NCBI GenBank assembly: GCA_018857735.1
Contig: JABMCL010001742.1
Coordinates: 366,001-430,000, forward strand
Length of the DNA stretch: 64,000 nt
Direction of reading: 5' to 3'
DNA from: Alviniconcha marisindica
Taxonomy: Eukaryota; Mollusca; Gastropoda; Provannidae
The position numbers and the translations under genes were made by a program. Shown here piece after piece: positions 51,091-59,061 of this stretch. The notes under the pieces were generated by a model that saw nothing but the letters and a program-made list of their open reading frames with translations, had not been told where the DNA came from and did no database searches. Each line of letters begins with the position of its first letter. Positions within the stretch are counted from its first letter, which is position 1.

Positions 51091-52868
51091 CACACACAAG
51101 CCCATTCCTTTCCCTATAATATGGGAACAGGGAATGTGAACAGGGAATAACTGAATGAATTTACCAACATTTATCTTTTGGCAGATTGTATTGTTGTTAT
51201 TTCTTGAAGTAGAAGACAAAGTGAATGAGAGCATCGTCAAAATACACTATGTGTTCACCTCCAGACTGTTGCATGTTTTCAGGCCAGGAGAGTCTGACAA
51301 GGGAGAGAAGAAAAAGAAGAAACACAAGGCATTACAGGCATTGGTGTCGGAGGGTCAAGATGTCATTCGAACCGTACAGACGTTGATTGAACAAGTCCGT
51401 GAGTATCTTTCAGCTGCGCACTTAAACCTCTCTCTAGTTTTCTCCCACTCCCTCTCTCTGTGTGTCTCCATGTCTGTCTTTCTCTCTCTTTCTCTCTCTC
51501 TCTCTCCCTCCCCCTCTCTCTCTCTCTCTCTCTCCCTCTCTCTCTCTCCGTCTCTCTCTCTGTCTCTCTGTCTCTCTCTCTGTCTCTCTCTGTCTGTGGG
51601 GGTGTAGGGGCCAGTGGTAACCAGAGTAAATGAAAAAAAAAAAAAAAACAACAAATTTGATTACCTGTCTAAGATCCAGTGTCATAGATGAGATGGACAA
51701 ACGAACCACAAAGAGCATTTCTCAGTAGAACTGCCAGAAAATGGAGCTGCTCAGTGTGTGAAGATGGGGCCTGTTTGCTTCTGCAGCGCCAGCCTGCAGA
51801 CACTCAGGAGACTTGTTTTACTCAATCTGAAGACTAGTGCGTGGGCACTGCCTTGGAAAGCGCGTTTCCTGCCGTTTGAAACTGTGTCCTCTCATTTCAG
51901 CGTTGCCCTTTGGCTGGGAGGAGAACTACACTGCTGATGGAGTGCGTTACTACATCAAGTGAGTGTGTGCTGTATGCTCAGACATGTGTATAATTGTGTG
52001 TCAGTGCTTATGCTGATTTGTGGATGGGGGGTTGTGTGTATGATTGTGTGTGTGTGTGTGTATGTGTGTGTGCGCATCTGTGTGTATGTGCATCTGTGTG
52101 CATAACAGTGTTTGTGTGTGTGTAACAGTGTGTGTACATGTGTGCATGCACAAGCAGGCAGGAGTCTGTGTGACTGTGGGTGCACCAGAACTAACTTTAA
52201 TGTCACAGAAACCAAGTTTTTTTTAAGACACTGATGAGTTGAGTACTAAAAGAAACGACATTTTTAGGTGATGGACATTATGTATGATTTTGTTCACTTT
52301 CAGAGACTTCTGGCAGATAACCACCAGTCAGATTCTTGTATTTAGGAAAAGTGAACAATTTTGTGAATGTGTGTGTGTGTGTGTATGCATGACTTATCCA
52401 AATTCATATTTTTGTGTTTCCTGTATTAAAAATCCATGGCATTGGGATCACTTTCATTGACCCCCGCCTTCCCACCCACCTCCCCTTCTGTAAATGAAAT
52501 TTATGAATACAAAAATGGCAATGAAATGTGTGTGTGTGTTGAATCTTTGTTGTCAGTGTATGCAGATTTAAAGAATTTGTAAGCACTTAGGGCCAGTACA
52601 GATTAGCTTCTTGAAGCACCCAGTATCGTTATTATTATGCTCAGGATGAATACGCAGAAACGAACCCGGTTACCACAGCACAGGTCTCCTGATGAATTCC
52701 TGCTGTGTTTGTAGCCACCTGAACCAGACCACGTCATGGACCCACCCGTCCTCCAATGTGGAGCACCAGTCCATCACCATGGCAACGGGAGATGCTGCAG
52801 CTGCCAGGCAGCCCCCAGCTGTGAGCATGGGGAAGAGATCTGAGAACGCAGCCCCTGTGGGTGTGTGA
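35410..52868 (+). CDS. STXBP4: STXBP4 / Synip, syntaxin-binding protein 4 (19 coding exons)
   Basis: In mammals STXBP4 binds syntaxin-4 and restrains GLUT4 vesicle docking until insulin signalling releases it; it is also tied to p63 stability. The 19 exons listed separately join in phase into about 615 residues; human has about 553. The PDZ domain (about 41-131) has the carboxylate loop GLGLKICGG at 51-59 and [11 protein letters not shown]. Residues 160-282 are polar, low-conservation linker. A helical block (283-335, [17 protein letters not shown] then [13 protein letters not shown]) is followed by a coiled coil (about 354-493), a lysine-rich stretch (GEKKKKKHK) and a canonical WW domain (547-576, [13 protein letters not shown] then [15 protein letters not shown]) with W551 and W573. 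PDZ, coiled coil and C-terminal WW in that order is diagnostic. ATG 35410 is the first in the leader exon. Several introns are almost entirely minisatellite. Confidence 0.93.
36373..36446 (+). CDS. STXBP4: STXBP4 coding exon 2
   Basis: Acceptor gatgtgccag, donor gtaatg; phase 2 in, 1 out. Residues 28-52: an acidic run (DEDDDEEN) then the first PDZ strand [12 protein letters not shown]. Confidence 0.9.
36716..36970. repeat. CA-rich microsatellite with poly-C in STXBP4 intron 2
   Basis: Compound CA/CATG repeats with a C-run at 36771-36789. Confidence 0.95.
37079..37174 (+). CDS. STXBP4: STXBP4 coding exon 3 (PDZ core)
   Basis: Acceptor taatgtacag, donor gtatgt; phase 1 in and out. It encodes [16 protein letters not shown] and [15 protein letters not shown], the ligand-binding loop and second and third strands of the PDZ domain. 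Confidence 0.94.
37590..38299. repeat. about 28-bp minisatellite ending at the STXBP4 exon 4 acceptor
   Basis: Unit: ttgctgcagaatgatgatca then tgtggtgg; about 25 copies, each with a ttgctgcag acceptor-like core. The last unit becomes the real acceptor ctgttgcag. Confidence 0.95.
38300..38369 (+). CDS. STXBP4: STXBP4 coding exon 4 (PDZ)
   Basis: Acceptor ctgttgcag at 38299, donor gtactc; phase 1 in, 2 out. It encodes [19 protein letters not shown], the classic PDZ turn. Its acceptor is the last unit of a roughly 28-bp minisatellite. Confidence 0.93.
38835..38909 (+). CDS. STXBP4: STXBP4 coding exon 5 (PDZ end)
   Basis: Acceptor ttggtttcag, donor gtgaga; phase 2 in and out. It encodes [20 protein letters not shown], the second helix and last strand of the PDZ domain. 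Confidence 0.93.
39563..39645 (+). CDS. STXBP4: STXBP4 coding exon 6
   Basis: Acceptor catgttttag, donor gttgga (weaker than the others); phase 2 in, 1 out. It encodes [18 protein letters not shown] and on. A 36-38-bp minisatellite starts about 15 bases after the donor. Confidence 0.88.
39655..40310. repeat. 36-38-bp minisatellite just after STXBP4 exon 6
   Basis: Unit: tctctttgaataggccattc then ctgtaccattttacct; about 17 copies filling most of intron 6. Confidence 0.96.
40615..40658 (+). CDS. STXBP4: STXBP4 coding exon 7
   Basis: Acceptor tctacacttcag, donor gtaagg; phase 1 in, 0 out. It encodes the short linker [15 protein letters not shown]. Both splice sites are strong and phase is kept; the sequence itself is not strongly conserved. 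Confidence 0.8.
40735..40975 (+). mobile_element. SINE fragment (same family as 58325)
   Basis: The body shares gcaagggat(a)tttt, gcagactct, cagcccc(a/c)gtgtgcaat and ttaaaaatcccaa in order with 58325-58600. The tRNA-like head is degenerate. Confidence 0.7.
40983..41315. repeat. 33-bp tandem repeat, 10 copies, before STXBP4 exon 8
   Basis: Unit: cagtatatcaagggccttgc then actctttaaacct. 33 is a multiple of three, so plus-strand frames stay open; one encodes an 11-residue repeat ([11 protein letters not shown]) in phase with exon 8. Confidence 0.97.
41421..41502 (+). CDS. STXBP4: STXBP4 coding exon 8
   Basis: Acceptor accatttcag (followed by cag, so a NAGNAG choice is possible), donor gtacgt; phase 0 in, 1 out. 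It encodes [20 protein letters not shown] and on. The reading frame stays open upstream through a 33-bp tandem repeat back to 40980. Confidence 0.82.
41940..42070. repeat. (TG)n and (CA)n microsatellite
   Basis: TG block then CA block, an imperfect inverted pair. Confidence 0.95.
42262..42500 (+). CDS. STXBP4: STXBP4 coding exon 9
   Basis: Acceptor ttgttgtgacag, donor gtgagc; phase 1 in, 0 out. 79 codons of Ser/Gln/His-rich linker ending in [15 protein letters not shown]. It has balanced codon use and is GC-richer than its flanks, as expected for coding sequence. Confidence 0.9.
42510..42625. repeat. (TG)n microsatellite after STXBP4 exon 9
   Basis: Starts about 10 bases after the exon 9 donor. 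Confidence 0.95.
43063..43159 (+). CDS. STXBP4: STXBP4 coding exon 10
   Basis: Acceptor ttgttgttgtag, donor gtaagt; phase 0 in, 1 out. It encodes [20 protein letters not shown] and on, a helical segment preceding FVRAVRQVF in exon 11. Confidence 0.9.
43260..44130. repeat. about 61-bp minisatellite in STXBP4 intron 10, about 14 copies
   Basis: Unit: tactttgagagagccctgaa, gaagaggacataagagatac and aaatggtaacagcggcctgca. Confidence 0.96.
44155..44587 (+). repeat. about 67-bp repeat made of STXBP4 exon 11 start plus acceptor, 6 extra copies
   Basis: Each unit holds tccacag (or tccatag/ttcacag), the exon-like actttgtgcgagcggtgagg and caggtgtttggggaagagct, then cagtggtgatgttatgtgtg. The copies begin near 44168, 44236, 44324, 44388, 44456 and 44523; the seventh is the real exon 11. 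Confidence 0.93.
44588..44703 (+). CDS. STXBP4: STXBP4 coding exon 11
   Basis: Acceptor gtgtccacag, donor gtgagc; phase 1 in, 0 out. It encodes [19 protein letters not shown] and then a Ser/Pro-rich stretch. Six degenerate copies of its first 40 or so bases with the preceding acceptor lie just upstream; only this last copy continues into open coding sequence and a donor. Confidence 0.9.
44985..45115 (-). repeat. dispersed repeat C, copy 2 (inverted)
   Basis: Reverse complement of 28330-28445, with the A/C-rich tail replaced by ttaaaaacaatcaac. Confidence 0.7.
45473..45652. repeat. about 69-bp tandem repeat, 3 copies
   Basis: Unit: acaacaacacaaacacgatg, tgcagatgcactcggttaca and tccccccagcac, then aaccactttag. 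Confidence 0.95.
45997..46074 (+). CDS. STXBP4: STXBP4 coding exon 12 (coiled coil)
   Basis: Acceptor gtttcctttcag, donor gtatgt; phase 0 both sides. It encodes [20 protein letters not shown] and QIESLK, the start of the coiled coil. Confidence 0.92.
46165..46629. repeat. tandem array with TG tracts ending at the STXBP4 exon 13 acceptor
   Basis: Four copies of taagagaagactgggtggga, cttcaatggtagagacagtt and gtgtgacaggctgcattgtt separated by (TG)n. The last copy runs into the real acceptor ggtgtttcag. Confidence 0.95.
46630..46695 (+). CDS. STXBP4: STXBP4 coding exon 13 (coiled coil)
   Basis: Acceptor ttggtgtttcag, donor gtaacg; phase 0 both sides. 22 codons: [20 protein letters not shown] then RK. 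The region upstream is a TG-rich tandem array that runs to the acceptor. Confidence 0.92.
47300..47710 (+). mobile_element. non-LTR retrotransposon 3' end
   Basis: Reads [20 protein letters not shown] then [15 protein letters not shown], the usual end of LINE reverse-transcriptase ORFs, followed by gcgttgatgagcgcatgata and an attattattat tail. It is interrupted by a 50-bp tandem duplication of a T-run and aataattagtttttatataa (47500-47600). Lies in STXBP4 intron 13. Confidence 0.8.
47814..47975 (+). CDS. STXBP4: STXBP4 coding exon 14 (coiled coil)
   Basis: Acceptor attgccttacag, donor gtgagt; phase 0 both sides. 54 codons with heptad leucines and charged residues ([35 protein letters not shown]). 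Confidence 0.95.
49236..49470 (+). mobile_element. dispersed repeat B, copy 2
   Basis: Reads [10 protein letters not shown] early and [20 protein letters not shown] in another frame, then ends in tgaactgaactgaact. It is frameshifted relative to copy 1 and lies in STXBP4 intron 14. Confidence 0.65.
49527..49640 (+). CDS. STXBP4: STXBP4 coding exon 15
   Basis: Acceptor gtccgtttcag, donor gtaggt; phase 0 both sides. 38 codons: [20 protein letters not shown], then [15 protein letters not shown], the end of the coiled coil. Confidence 0.93.
50504..50544 (+). CDS. STXBP4: STXBP4 coding exon 16
   Basis: Acceptor tttttccctgcag, donor gtagga; phase 0 in, 2 out. It encodes [13 protein letters not shown]. 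Confidence 0.88.
50665..51100. repeat. GA / GACA / CA microsatellite cluster in STXBP4 intron 16
   Basis: GA tract, GACA tract, CA-rich blocks, a C-run (50905-50922) and CACG repeats in series. Confidence 0.97.
51283..51398 (+). CDS. STXBP4: STXBP4 coding exon 17
   Basis: Acceptor gcatgttttcag, donor gtgagt; phase 2 in, 1 out. It encodes [20 protein letters not shown], then [13 protein letters not shown] leading into the WW domain. Confidence 0.92.
51420..51600. repeat. CT-rich microsatellite in STXBP4 intron 17
   Basis: TCTC/TCTG repeat beginning about 25 bases after the exon 17 donor; on the plus strand a long polypyrimidine tract. Confidence 0.95.
51901..51958 (+). CDS. STXBP4: STXBP4 coding exon 18 (WW domain, first half)
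   Basis: Acceptor cctctcatttcag, donor gtgagt; phase 1 in, 2 out. It encodes [18 protein letters not shown] with the first WW tryptophan. Confidence 0.95.
51965..52160. repeat. TG-rich sequence in STXBP4 intron 18
   Basis: Interrupted TG repeat starting just after the exon 18 donor. Confidence 0.85.
52715..52868 (+). CDS. STXBP4: STXBP4 coding exon 19 (WW end, stop)
   Basis: Acceptor gctgtgtttgtag; phase 2 in. It encodes [12 protein letters not shown] with the second WW tryptophan, then a 39-residue tail ending APVGV and TGA at 52866-52868. Confidence 0.95.
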
Positions 52869-52999
52869 GCACCCAGTTGCCCTCAGCGACTGCGCATGCA
52901 GACAACTGACCAGCATTGACGTTCATTGGACTGCGAGAGCTTGTGATGGTGATGCAGCTGGTAGTAGAGGTGATTCCGATGAAAAGAGTAGGCTCCTTG

Positions 53000-53980
53000 G
53001 CCACGCTTGAGTGACTTGAGTGCGCTCCGGGTGTGTTTGGCTCAGTTACTCTGCGCTTGAGTGGTTTGGTGTTCAGGTTTGCGTTTGGCTGTTGTGGTCA
53101 CACTTGGGTGATTGGAGTGTGTTTGTTGTCAGTTAGCTGAGTTCTGGCCACACTTGAGTGATTTGAGTGTGGTCAGGGTGTGTTTGGCTCAGTTATGGAG
53201 TGATTCGACTGTTCATGTTTGTGTTCGGCCGTCATGGTCACACTTGGGTGACGTGAGTGTGTTTATTGTCAGTTAGCTGAGTTCTGGCCACACTTGAGTG
53301 ATTTTAGTGTGGTCAGGGTGTGTTTGGCTACCTTATGACTGTGCGCGTGATTTGAGTGTTCATGGTGAGTTGGCTGAGTAATGGCAACTCTCAAGTTACT
53401 TGGGTTGTTTCGGGTGAGCTGACTCAGTTGCTGCCATGCTTGAGTGGTTTGATTGTGTTTAGAGTGCGTTTGCTTCAGTGCTGGCGACATTTGAGGGAGT
53501 TGAGGATATATCTGGCTGTTATGGCCACACGTGAGTGTTTTGAGTGTGTTTATAGTGAGTTTGCTCGCTTATGGTAGATTTGAGTAGTTTGAGTGTGTCC
53601 AGGGTTGTGTTAGGCTTAGATATGGCCACACTTGAGTGATTTGCGTGAGCTTGCTTGATCATGGCCACACTTTAATAATGATTTGAGTGTGTTCAGGATG
53701 TGTTAGGCTCAGATATGGCCACACTTGAGTGATTTGAGTGCGTTCATAGCAAGTTTGCTTGGTTATGCTACACTTTGAATGGTTTGAGTGTGTTCAGGGT
53801 GTGTTAGGCCCAGATGTAGCCACACCTGAATGGTTTGAGTGTGTTCAGGGTGTGTTAGGCCCAGATGTAGCCACACCTGAATGGTTTGAGTGTGTTCAGG
53901 GTGTGTTAGGCTCAGATGTAGCCACACCTGAATGGTTTGAGTGTGTTCAGGGTGTGTTAGGCTGAGTTACAAATCCACTT
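53000..53980. repeat. about 55-bp degenerate minisatellite downstream of the STXBP4 stop
   Basis: Unit: tggccacacttgagtgattt, gagtgtgttcagggtgtgtt and aggctcagatat; conserved best at 53790-53970. Confidence 0.93.
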
Positions 53981-55439
53981 GAGAGACTCGAGTGTTCTGC
54001 TTAGGACATTGTGGTGGGAACAAACTGCCAGGTTTCTCAGGCAGAGAGAATTCTCTTCCTCCAGTTGAAAGAAATCTCTCTTGTCACTGCATTGTGTCTG
54101 CTGCAGTGGCTGCTTCCTTTGCTTTTTGTTGCATGGTGATATCTGACGTTATGTTGATTTTCACTGGGAGTGGGGGGCTGGAATAGGTTCTGTAGGGATT
54201 AATCAAAATTGTGAAAGGAAGATCATTTTGGGGACCTTTTGGCAAGTTGATGTTTACTGAACACTGTTGAATTTTGACAAGCAAATGCTTTACCGTATTT
54301 ATGGCCAGGCATCTATCTGGTTGTCCCAAGTGCCTGTGTACTACAGTCAAAACCCACATAGCGACCAGCTAGGTCGTTCAGCCAGGCTTGAATTATGGCC
54401 ATTTTTGACTCCGTCCCAAAGTTTTACTTCTATTTATTCTTGTAAACCCCCCCCCCCCCCCCCAACTAATATGGGCACGTACATTGTGGTCAGCTCAGCT
54501 TTCAGGCACCCATTTTTCAGTCCCAAACTCTTTTTGAACACAGTACTGGGACCACAGCAGTTTCTCTTTCTCTCTGCACGATTTGTGAGGTGGCATTCAT
54601 ATGCTTTGTCACCTGTTGCCACTGCAGCTGCTGCACCTATGCGGAATCATGTGAGAGAGAGTGTACTGGTTTCACCTGGCACTCACACGTGAATCCTTCG
54701 TGCCAACCACGTTTGATCTGTGAAGTATGTGAAGTCTGATCCCAGGGTTGACCCTGCTCAGCGACACCTGGTCAGGCGACCGACCTGTGGTAAGACCACC
54801 TGTTGCCCAGTCCCAGAGCTGGTGGCCTAAGTAAAGCAGGTTTGGACTCTACTCCTGCTCCTCTCTTCCCCAGCAGTATGCAGCAGTAGACACTGTGGAC
54901 ACACCTTAAACTGCTGAAGTTACAGGACCAAAGGTTTTCATAATTCATATATTTTTTGTTGTTGTGTGTCCTCATTTTTTGTGCGTGCTTTGAGGACCTC
55001 AGAGGATTTGATGTTGCTGTGGTGCTACGACATGTGCAGGAGGTGGCTCAGAAACATTTGGCTTGATTCTGGTTCGAACCCTCCCTTCAAAATGCATAAT
55101 ATGTTTGCCAAATTTGCTTTGTAAATTTGCATCGTCTGCCATCACCCGTGCCATGTGCAGGTGACCTCTTGTGACCAGAAGTGCCTTTGTTGGTAGAGTT
55201 GAGAATGCAGGTGACTGAGTCCAGAATGTTGTCCATGTGTGAAGTGATTTTAGCACCTTGGGCTGTGGTGGTAAGTGTTTTGATGGGCTCAGTGAGAAAT
55301 GCACTTCCCTTAAAATAACGTACCTCATTCAGTAAACGTGCACTTCCCTCAAAGACTCACCTCTTTCAGGAAACATACACTTTGCTTAGAAAGAGACACT
55401 TCCCTCAGTAAAGACACACCACCTTCAGTAAAAACACCC

Positions 55440-56300
55440 ATCCCTCAGTAAAGACACCCCCCCCTAGAAGATCTACACCTCCCCTAGAAGATTTGCACCT
55501 CCTGAAGATGATCTGCACCTCCCTCAGAAGATCTGCACTTCCCCTGGAAGATCTGCACCTCTCTTAGAAGATTAAATCTCCTTCAGAAGATCTGCACCTC
55601 CCTCAGAAGATTTGCACCTCTCCTAAAAGATTTGCACCTCTCCTAAAAGATCTGCACCTCTCTTAGAAGATTGCACCTCCTTCAGATGATCTGCACTGCC
55701 CTCAGAAGATTTGCACCTCCTCTAGAAGATCTGCACCTCTCTTAGAAGATTGCACCTCCTTCAGATCTGCACCTCCCTCAGAAGATCTGCACCTGCATCA
55801 GAAGATCTGCACCTCCTCCAGAATCTGTCACAAGATCTGCACCTCCCTCAGAAGATCTGCAGTGTACACCTCCCTCAGAAGATCTGCAGTGTACACCTCC
55901 CTCAGAAGATCTGCACCTTCCCCAGAATCTCCCACAAGATCTGCACCTCCCTCAGAAGATCTGCACCTTCTGCAGAATCTCCCACAAGATCTGCCCCTCC
56001 CTCAGAAGATCTGCACCTTCCGCAGAATCTCCCACAAGATCTGCACCTCCCTCAGAAGATCTGCAATGTGCACTTCCCTCAGAAGATCTGCACCTTCCCC
56101 AGAATCTCCCACAAGATCTGCACCTCCTTCAGAAGATCTGCAGTGCGCACCTCCCTCAGAAGATCTGAAATGTGCACCTCCCTCAGAAGAACTGCACGTC
56201 CCCATCTGCACCTCAGAAGATCTGCATCTGCCCCAGAAGATCTGCACCGCTCTCAAAAGATCTGCTCTTCTCTCAGGATAATCCACCTCCCTCAGAAAAA
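55440..56300. repeat. about 20-bp minisatellite rich in AGATCT
   Basis: Unit: cacctccctcagaagatctg, with a longer variant containing ccccagaatctcccacaag. About 40 units. The 199-codon frame across it is an artefact. Confidence 0.95.
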
Positions 56301-57710
56301 ATACACCTCCTTTAGCAGTTGTTTCATATTGTCTTGGCATTGGGAATGATGATCACGGTCTCTTCACAACTGTAACAGATCAGTCGTCTTCCGTGGGAAT
56401 GAGCCTATCATACTTACAGAAAGCGAATAATGTTCCCAAGTTTTGATTTTTGTACTGTAAGTTTCATGGTTCATGTTCTTCTTGATGCTTAGTGTTGAAA
56501 AGAACTTGAATGGTGGGCTAGGATTGTGTATTAGTGTGGAGCTGAAAATGACACGTCCAAATCATGTTTGGTTCCTTTCTCAGAAAGATCCCGACATAGG
56601 CTGAGGCCTTAGTTATAGATATCACACATGTGTGAAAAACTCTGTTGCTGGATTTTGTTTTCTAACAACGAGAAGAGTATCTCATTGTTAACTTTCCTTT
56701 CATCTGGTCTGCCTTCCACTATCCTCCTGACCCAAAAGGTTTTCATCTGTTTTGTCGCCAAAACATTTTTATTATTTTTATTATGTCCAAACCATTTGGT
56801 AAGTACGTGAAAAGGTTACTAGTGCATGTGAGTATATTGTCTTCTTTTATGTACCTACAGTAAGGTATGCTGTGTATCTGTGTTTGCATGTCTTCATGAA
56901 AGAAGCTCTGAAGGTATACTTTTTGTCCATGGAAAATGTTACACGACTCTCCTCTGCTTCTTTGTTCCAGTAACTGTAAGTGAATTGCCCCAATATGGAA
57001 AGATGGCTAAATGTTCAAGGGAAACAACTCTAATACATCATACAGGATGTCTGTGTTTTATGACCCTTGGACCCTTGGCCGGTTTCTTCATCTTTCTTTT
57101 AAGAGTGTAGCAGATGATGGGCAACTGCTTTTTTTGTTTTGTTTGTTGTCGTCTCCTTGAGTTGTTTGTTCACCTGTTATTGACCATTTTGTCAGAAGAA
57201 AAAAAAGAAAAAAGAAAAATCTGTTTTCTCCCCCCCCTCCCTCCTGCCATGGAATCTTTAAAAAAAAAAAGAGAGAAAAAAAAGAAAGAAGAAGAACAAA
57301 GACTGCATCAGAAAGATGTTCTTATTTCATGATTACTGTATATTACAAAGGTGAGCCGGTAAATATTTGGGCATCTTTAAGTATGAGCGTATTACAAACT
57401 GAAGCCACAAAGCCTGAGTTGATGATTGGAAAAATGATTATGAAGCCTGTTCTGTGATATGTTTCGGCAACTGAAAAAAGTGACTGTAGCTTCAAAAATA
57501 TTTGGGTTTGTTTTCTTGGATCTTAATTTTGTGTGTGTATGTTTATCAAGTTAGAACATGTACATGCAGTTTGTAATAATATGTGGCAAAACTAATGTGG
57601 TTGCATATATATACATTTATTCTCGTATTTCTGTGTAACTATATTTATTTCTGTCTCCAGAAAATGTGCAATGTATGGGATTCTCCATGAGATTTTACAA
57701 GGGCATGTAG

Positions 57711-57716
57711 AATAAA
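57711..57716 (+). terminator. candidate STXBP4 polyadenylation signal
   Basis: AATAAA followed by an A-run, at the end of a 1.3-kb AT-rich unique stretch and before the first intergenic mobile-element copies. Confidence 0.45.
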
Positions 57717-58039
57717 GAAAAAAAAAATCTGTTCTTTTAAAGATAAGCAACTCACTTTTGAGTTGTGAGTGACTCTAACATGTCATTATTATGTTTGCAG
57801 TATTTTTGGTTTTTGGTCTTGGTTTTTTTAAACACTTTTTACTGAAATCCAAAGCCAGTGTGAAAGTGATTATTTCGTGGTTTGTAATAACCACAGGGGA
57901 CAGTGAAACACTTTAGGCAGTAATCTTCAGGTTCTAATCTGTCACTTTGTTGTTGCTACACTTGTACAGTATGCCTAATATTTTTAACTTGATATCTTTT
58001 CATAGAAAATATATATCCTAAGAAAATCCTTTTTTCTGA

Positions 58040-58150
58040 CACGTTATTGAAAACCCTCCAAGAATGACTGCTAGTACTGTGCTGGCGTTTTTAAAACAAG
58101 ATCCAAACACGTAAAGTGTTCAAAATAAATAACGTTCTTTTGAACCTTTT
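58040..58150 (+). mobile_element. hairpin element family, divergent copy
   Basis: Shares atgactgctag, aaaacaagatccaaacac and cgttcttttgaacctt with the element at 60848-60975, but its inverted arms have decayed. Confidence 0.6.
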
Positions 58151-58324
58151 ATGTGCTTTGACACATTAAGTTATGTAACTGACTTGTACATTTATTTGAT
58201 TGGGTTTGATTTTCAGAATTTCCCTTTCAGGAGTCTGCTGTATGCTTCCCCCCCCCCCCCAACCCCACCCCCCCACCCCTCCCTCCGACCCGTCCCCTCC
58301 CTATCAGTGTAACAATGCCAAATA

Positions 58325-58620
58325 ATTGGGGCATGGATAGCTCAGTTGGTAGACCGTTTGACTAAAAAGCCAGACACAATACTGACGCGGGTTAGAGTCC
58401 CCTGTGCAGCAAGGGATATTTTCAGCCAGAGTCAGCTTCCAGTGCAGACTCTCTTATGGTGTCCGTGCAGCCCCCGTGTGCAATTGCATGCAGTGACATC
58501 TGTGCGCACGTTAAAAATCCCAAACATTGGCAGCCATACCTTTGTTTGGACACTCAGAAATACTGCACACACTGGTAGGAATGGGTAGCGCTGCTCTTGC
58601 GGCTGCTGTGCCTTACCCAG
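58325..58620 (+). mobile_element. tRNA-derived SINE
   Basis: A-box-like tagctcagttgg and B-box-like ggttagagtcccc in the first 75 bases, then a body shared with 40735-40975 (gcaagggatatttt, gttaaaaatcccaaacattg). Confidence 0.75.
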
Positions 58621-58984
58621 GTAAGGTGACCTGAATTTCCTGCAAGGGACAAAGAAGTACCACCAAAAAAATGAGATTTTTTTTTTTATGCACTACTGAA
58701 TTTTGAATGCATTACATTATGCTAGTCTTGTGCATGCTTTTGCATATTTTAGCATTAGACATGAATATTTACAACTATATATTTCCCTGAAGCCTTCTAG
58801 TTTACTCATGTCCAAATAATGTTTATACAATGGTATGATGACATGTATTTTATTCAGACATACCCTCTCAGTGATAGAATTGCAATATACTATTTTCTCA
58901 TCATAAGCAATGTACTCAGTAACTTTTTCCTTGTCCTGTTTAGCTGACAGTAATTATGCTTATTTCCTGTGTCATATAATATGC

Positions 58985-58995
58985 ACAACTTTGGG

Positions 58996-59060
<65 letters not shown>
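58985..59060. repeat. (TG)n microsatellite
   Basis: Near-pure TG tract of about 65 bases. Confidence 0.97.

Positions 59061-59061
<1 letters not shown>

Larger units (their letters stand above)
52869..57730 (+). other. probable STXBP4 3' UTR
   Basis: From the stop to the AATAAA at 57711 there is no supported coding exon. It holds two minisatellites (53000-53980 and 55440-56300), a C-run near 54449 and AT-rich unique sequence 56340-57700 typical of a mollusc-like 3' UTR. Whether the whole 4.8 kb is one transcript is inference. Confidence 0.5.

Noticed and set aside
50622..51150. Cys/Val and His/Thr ORFs across microsatellites
   Set aside because: (CA)n/(TG)n translate to HTHT or CVCV in any frame.
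55750..56349. 199-codon plus-strand ORF
   Set aside because: The 20-bp array without stops; composition follows the repeat.
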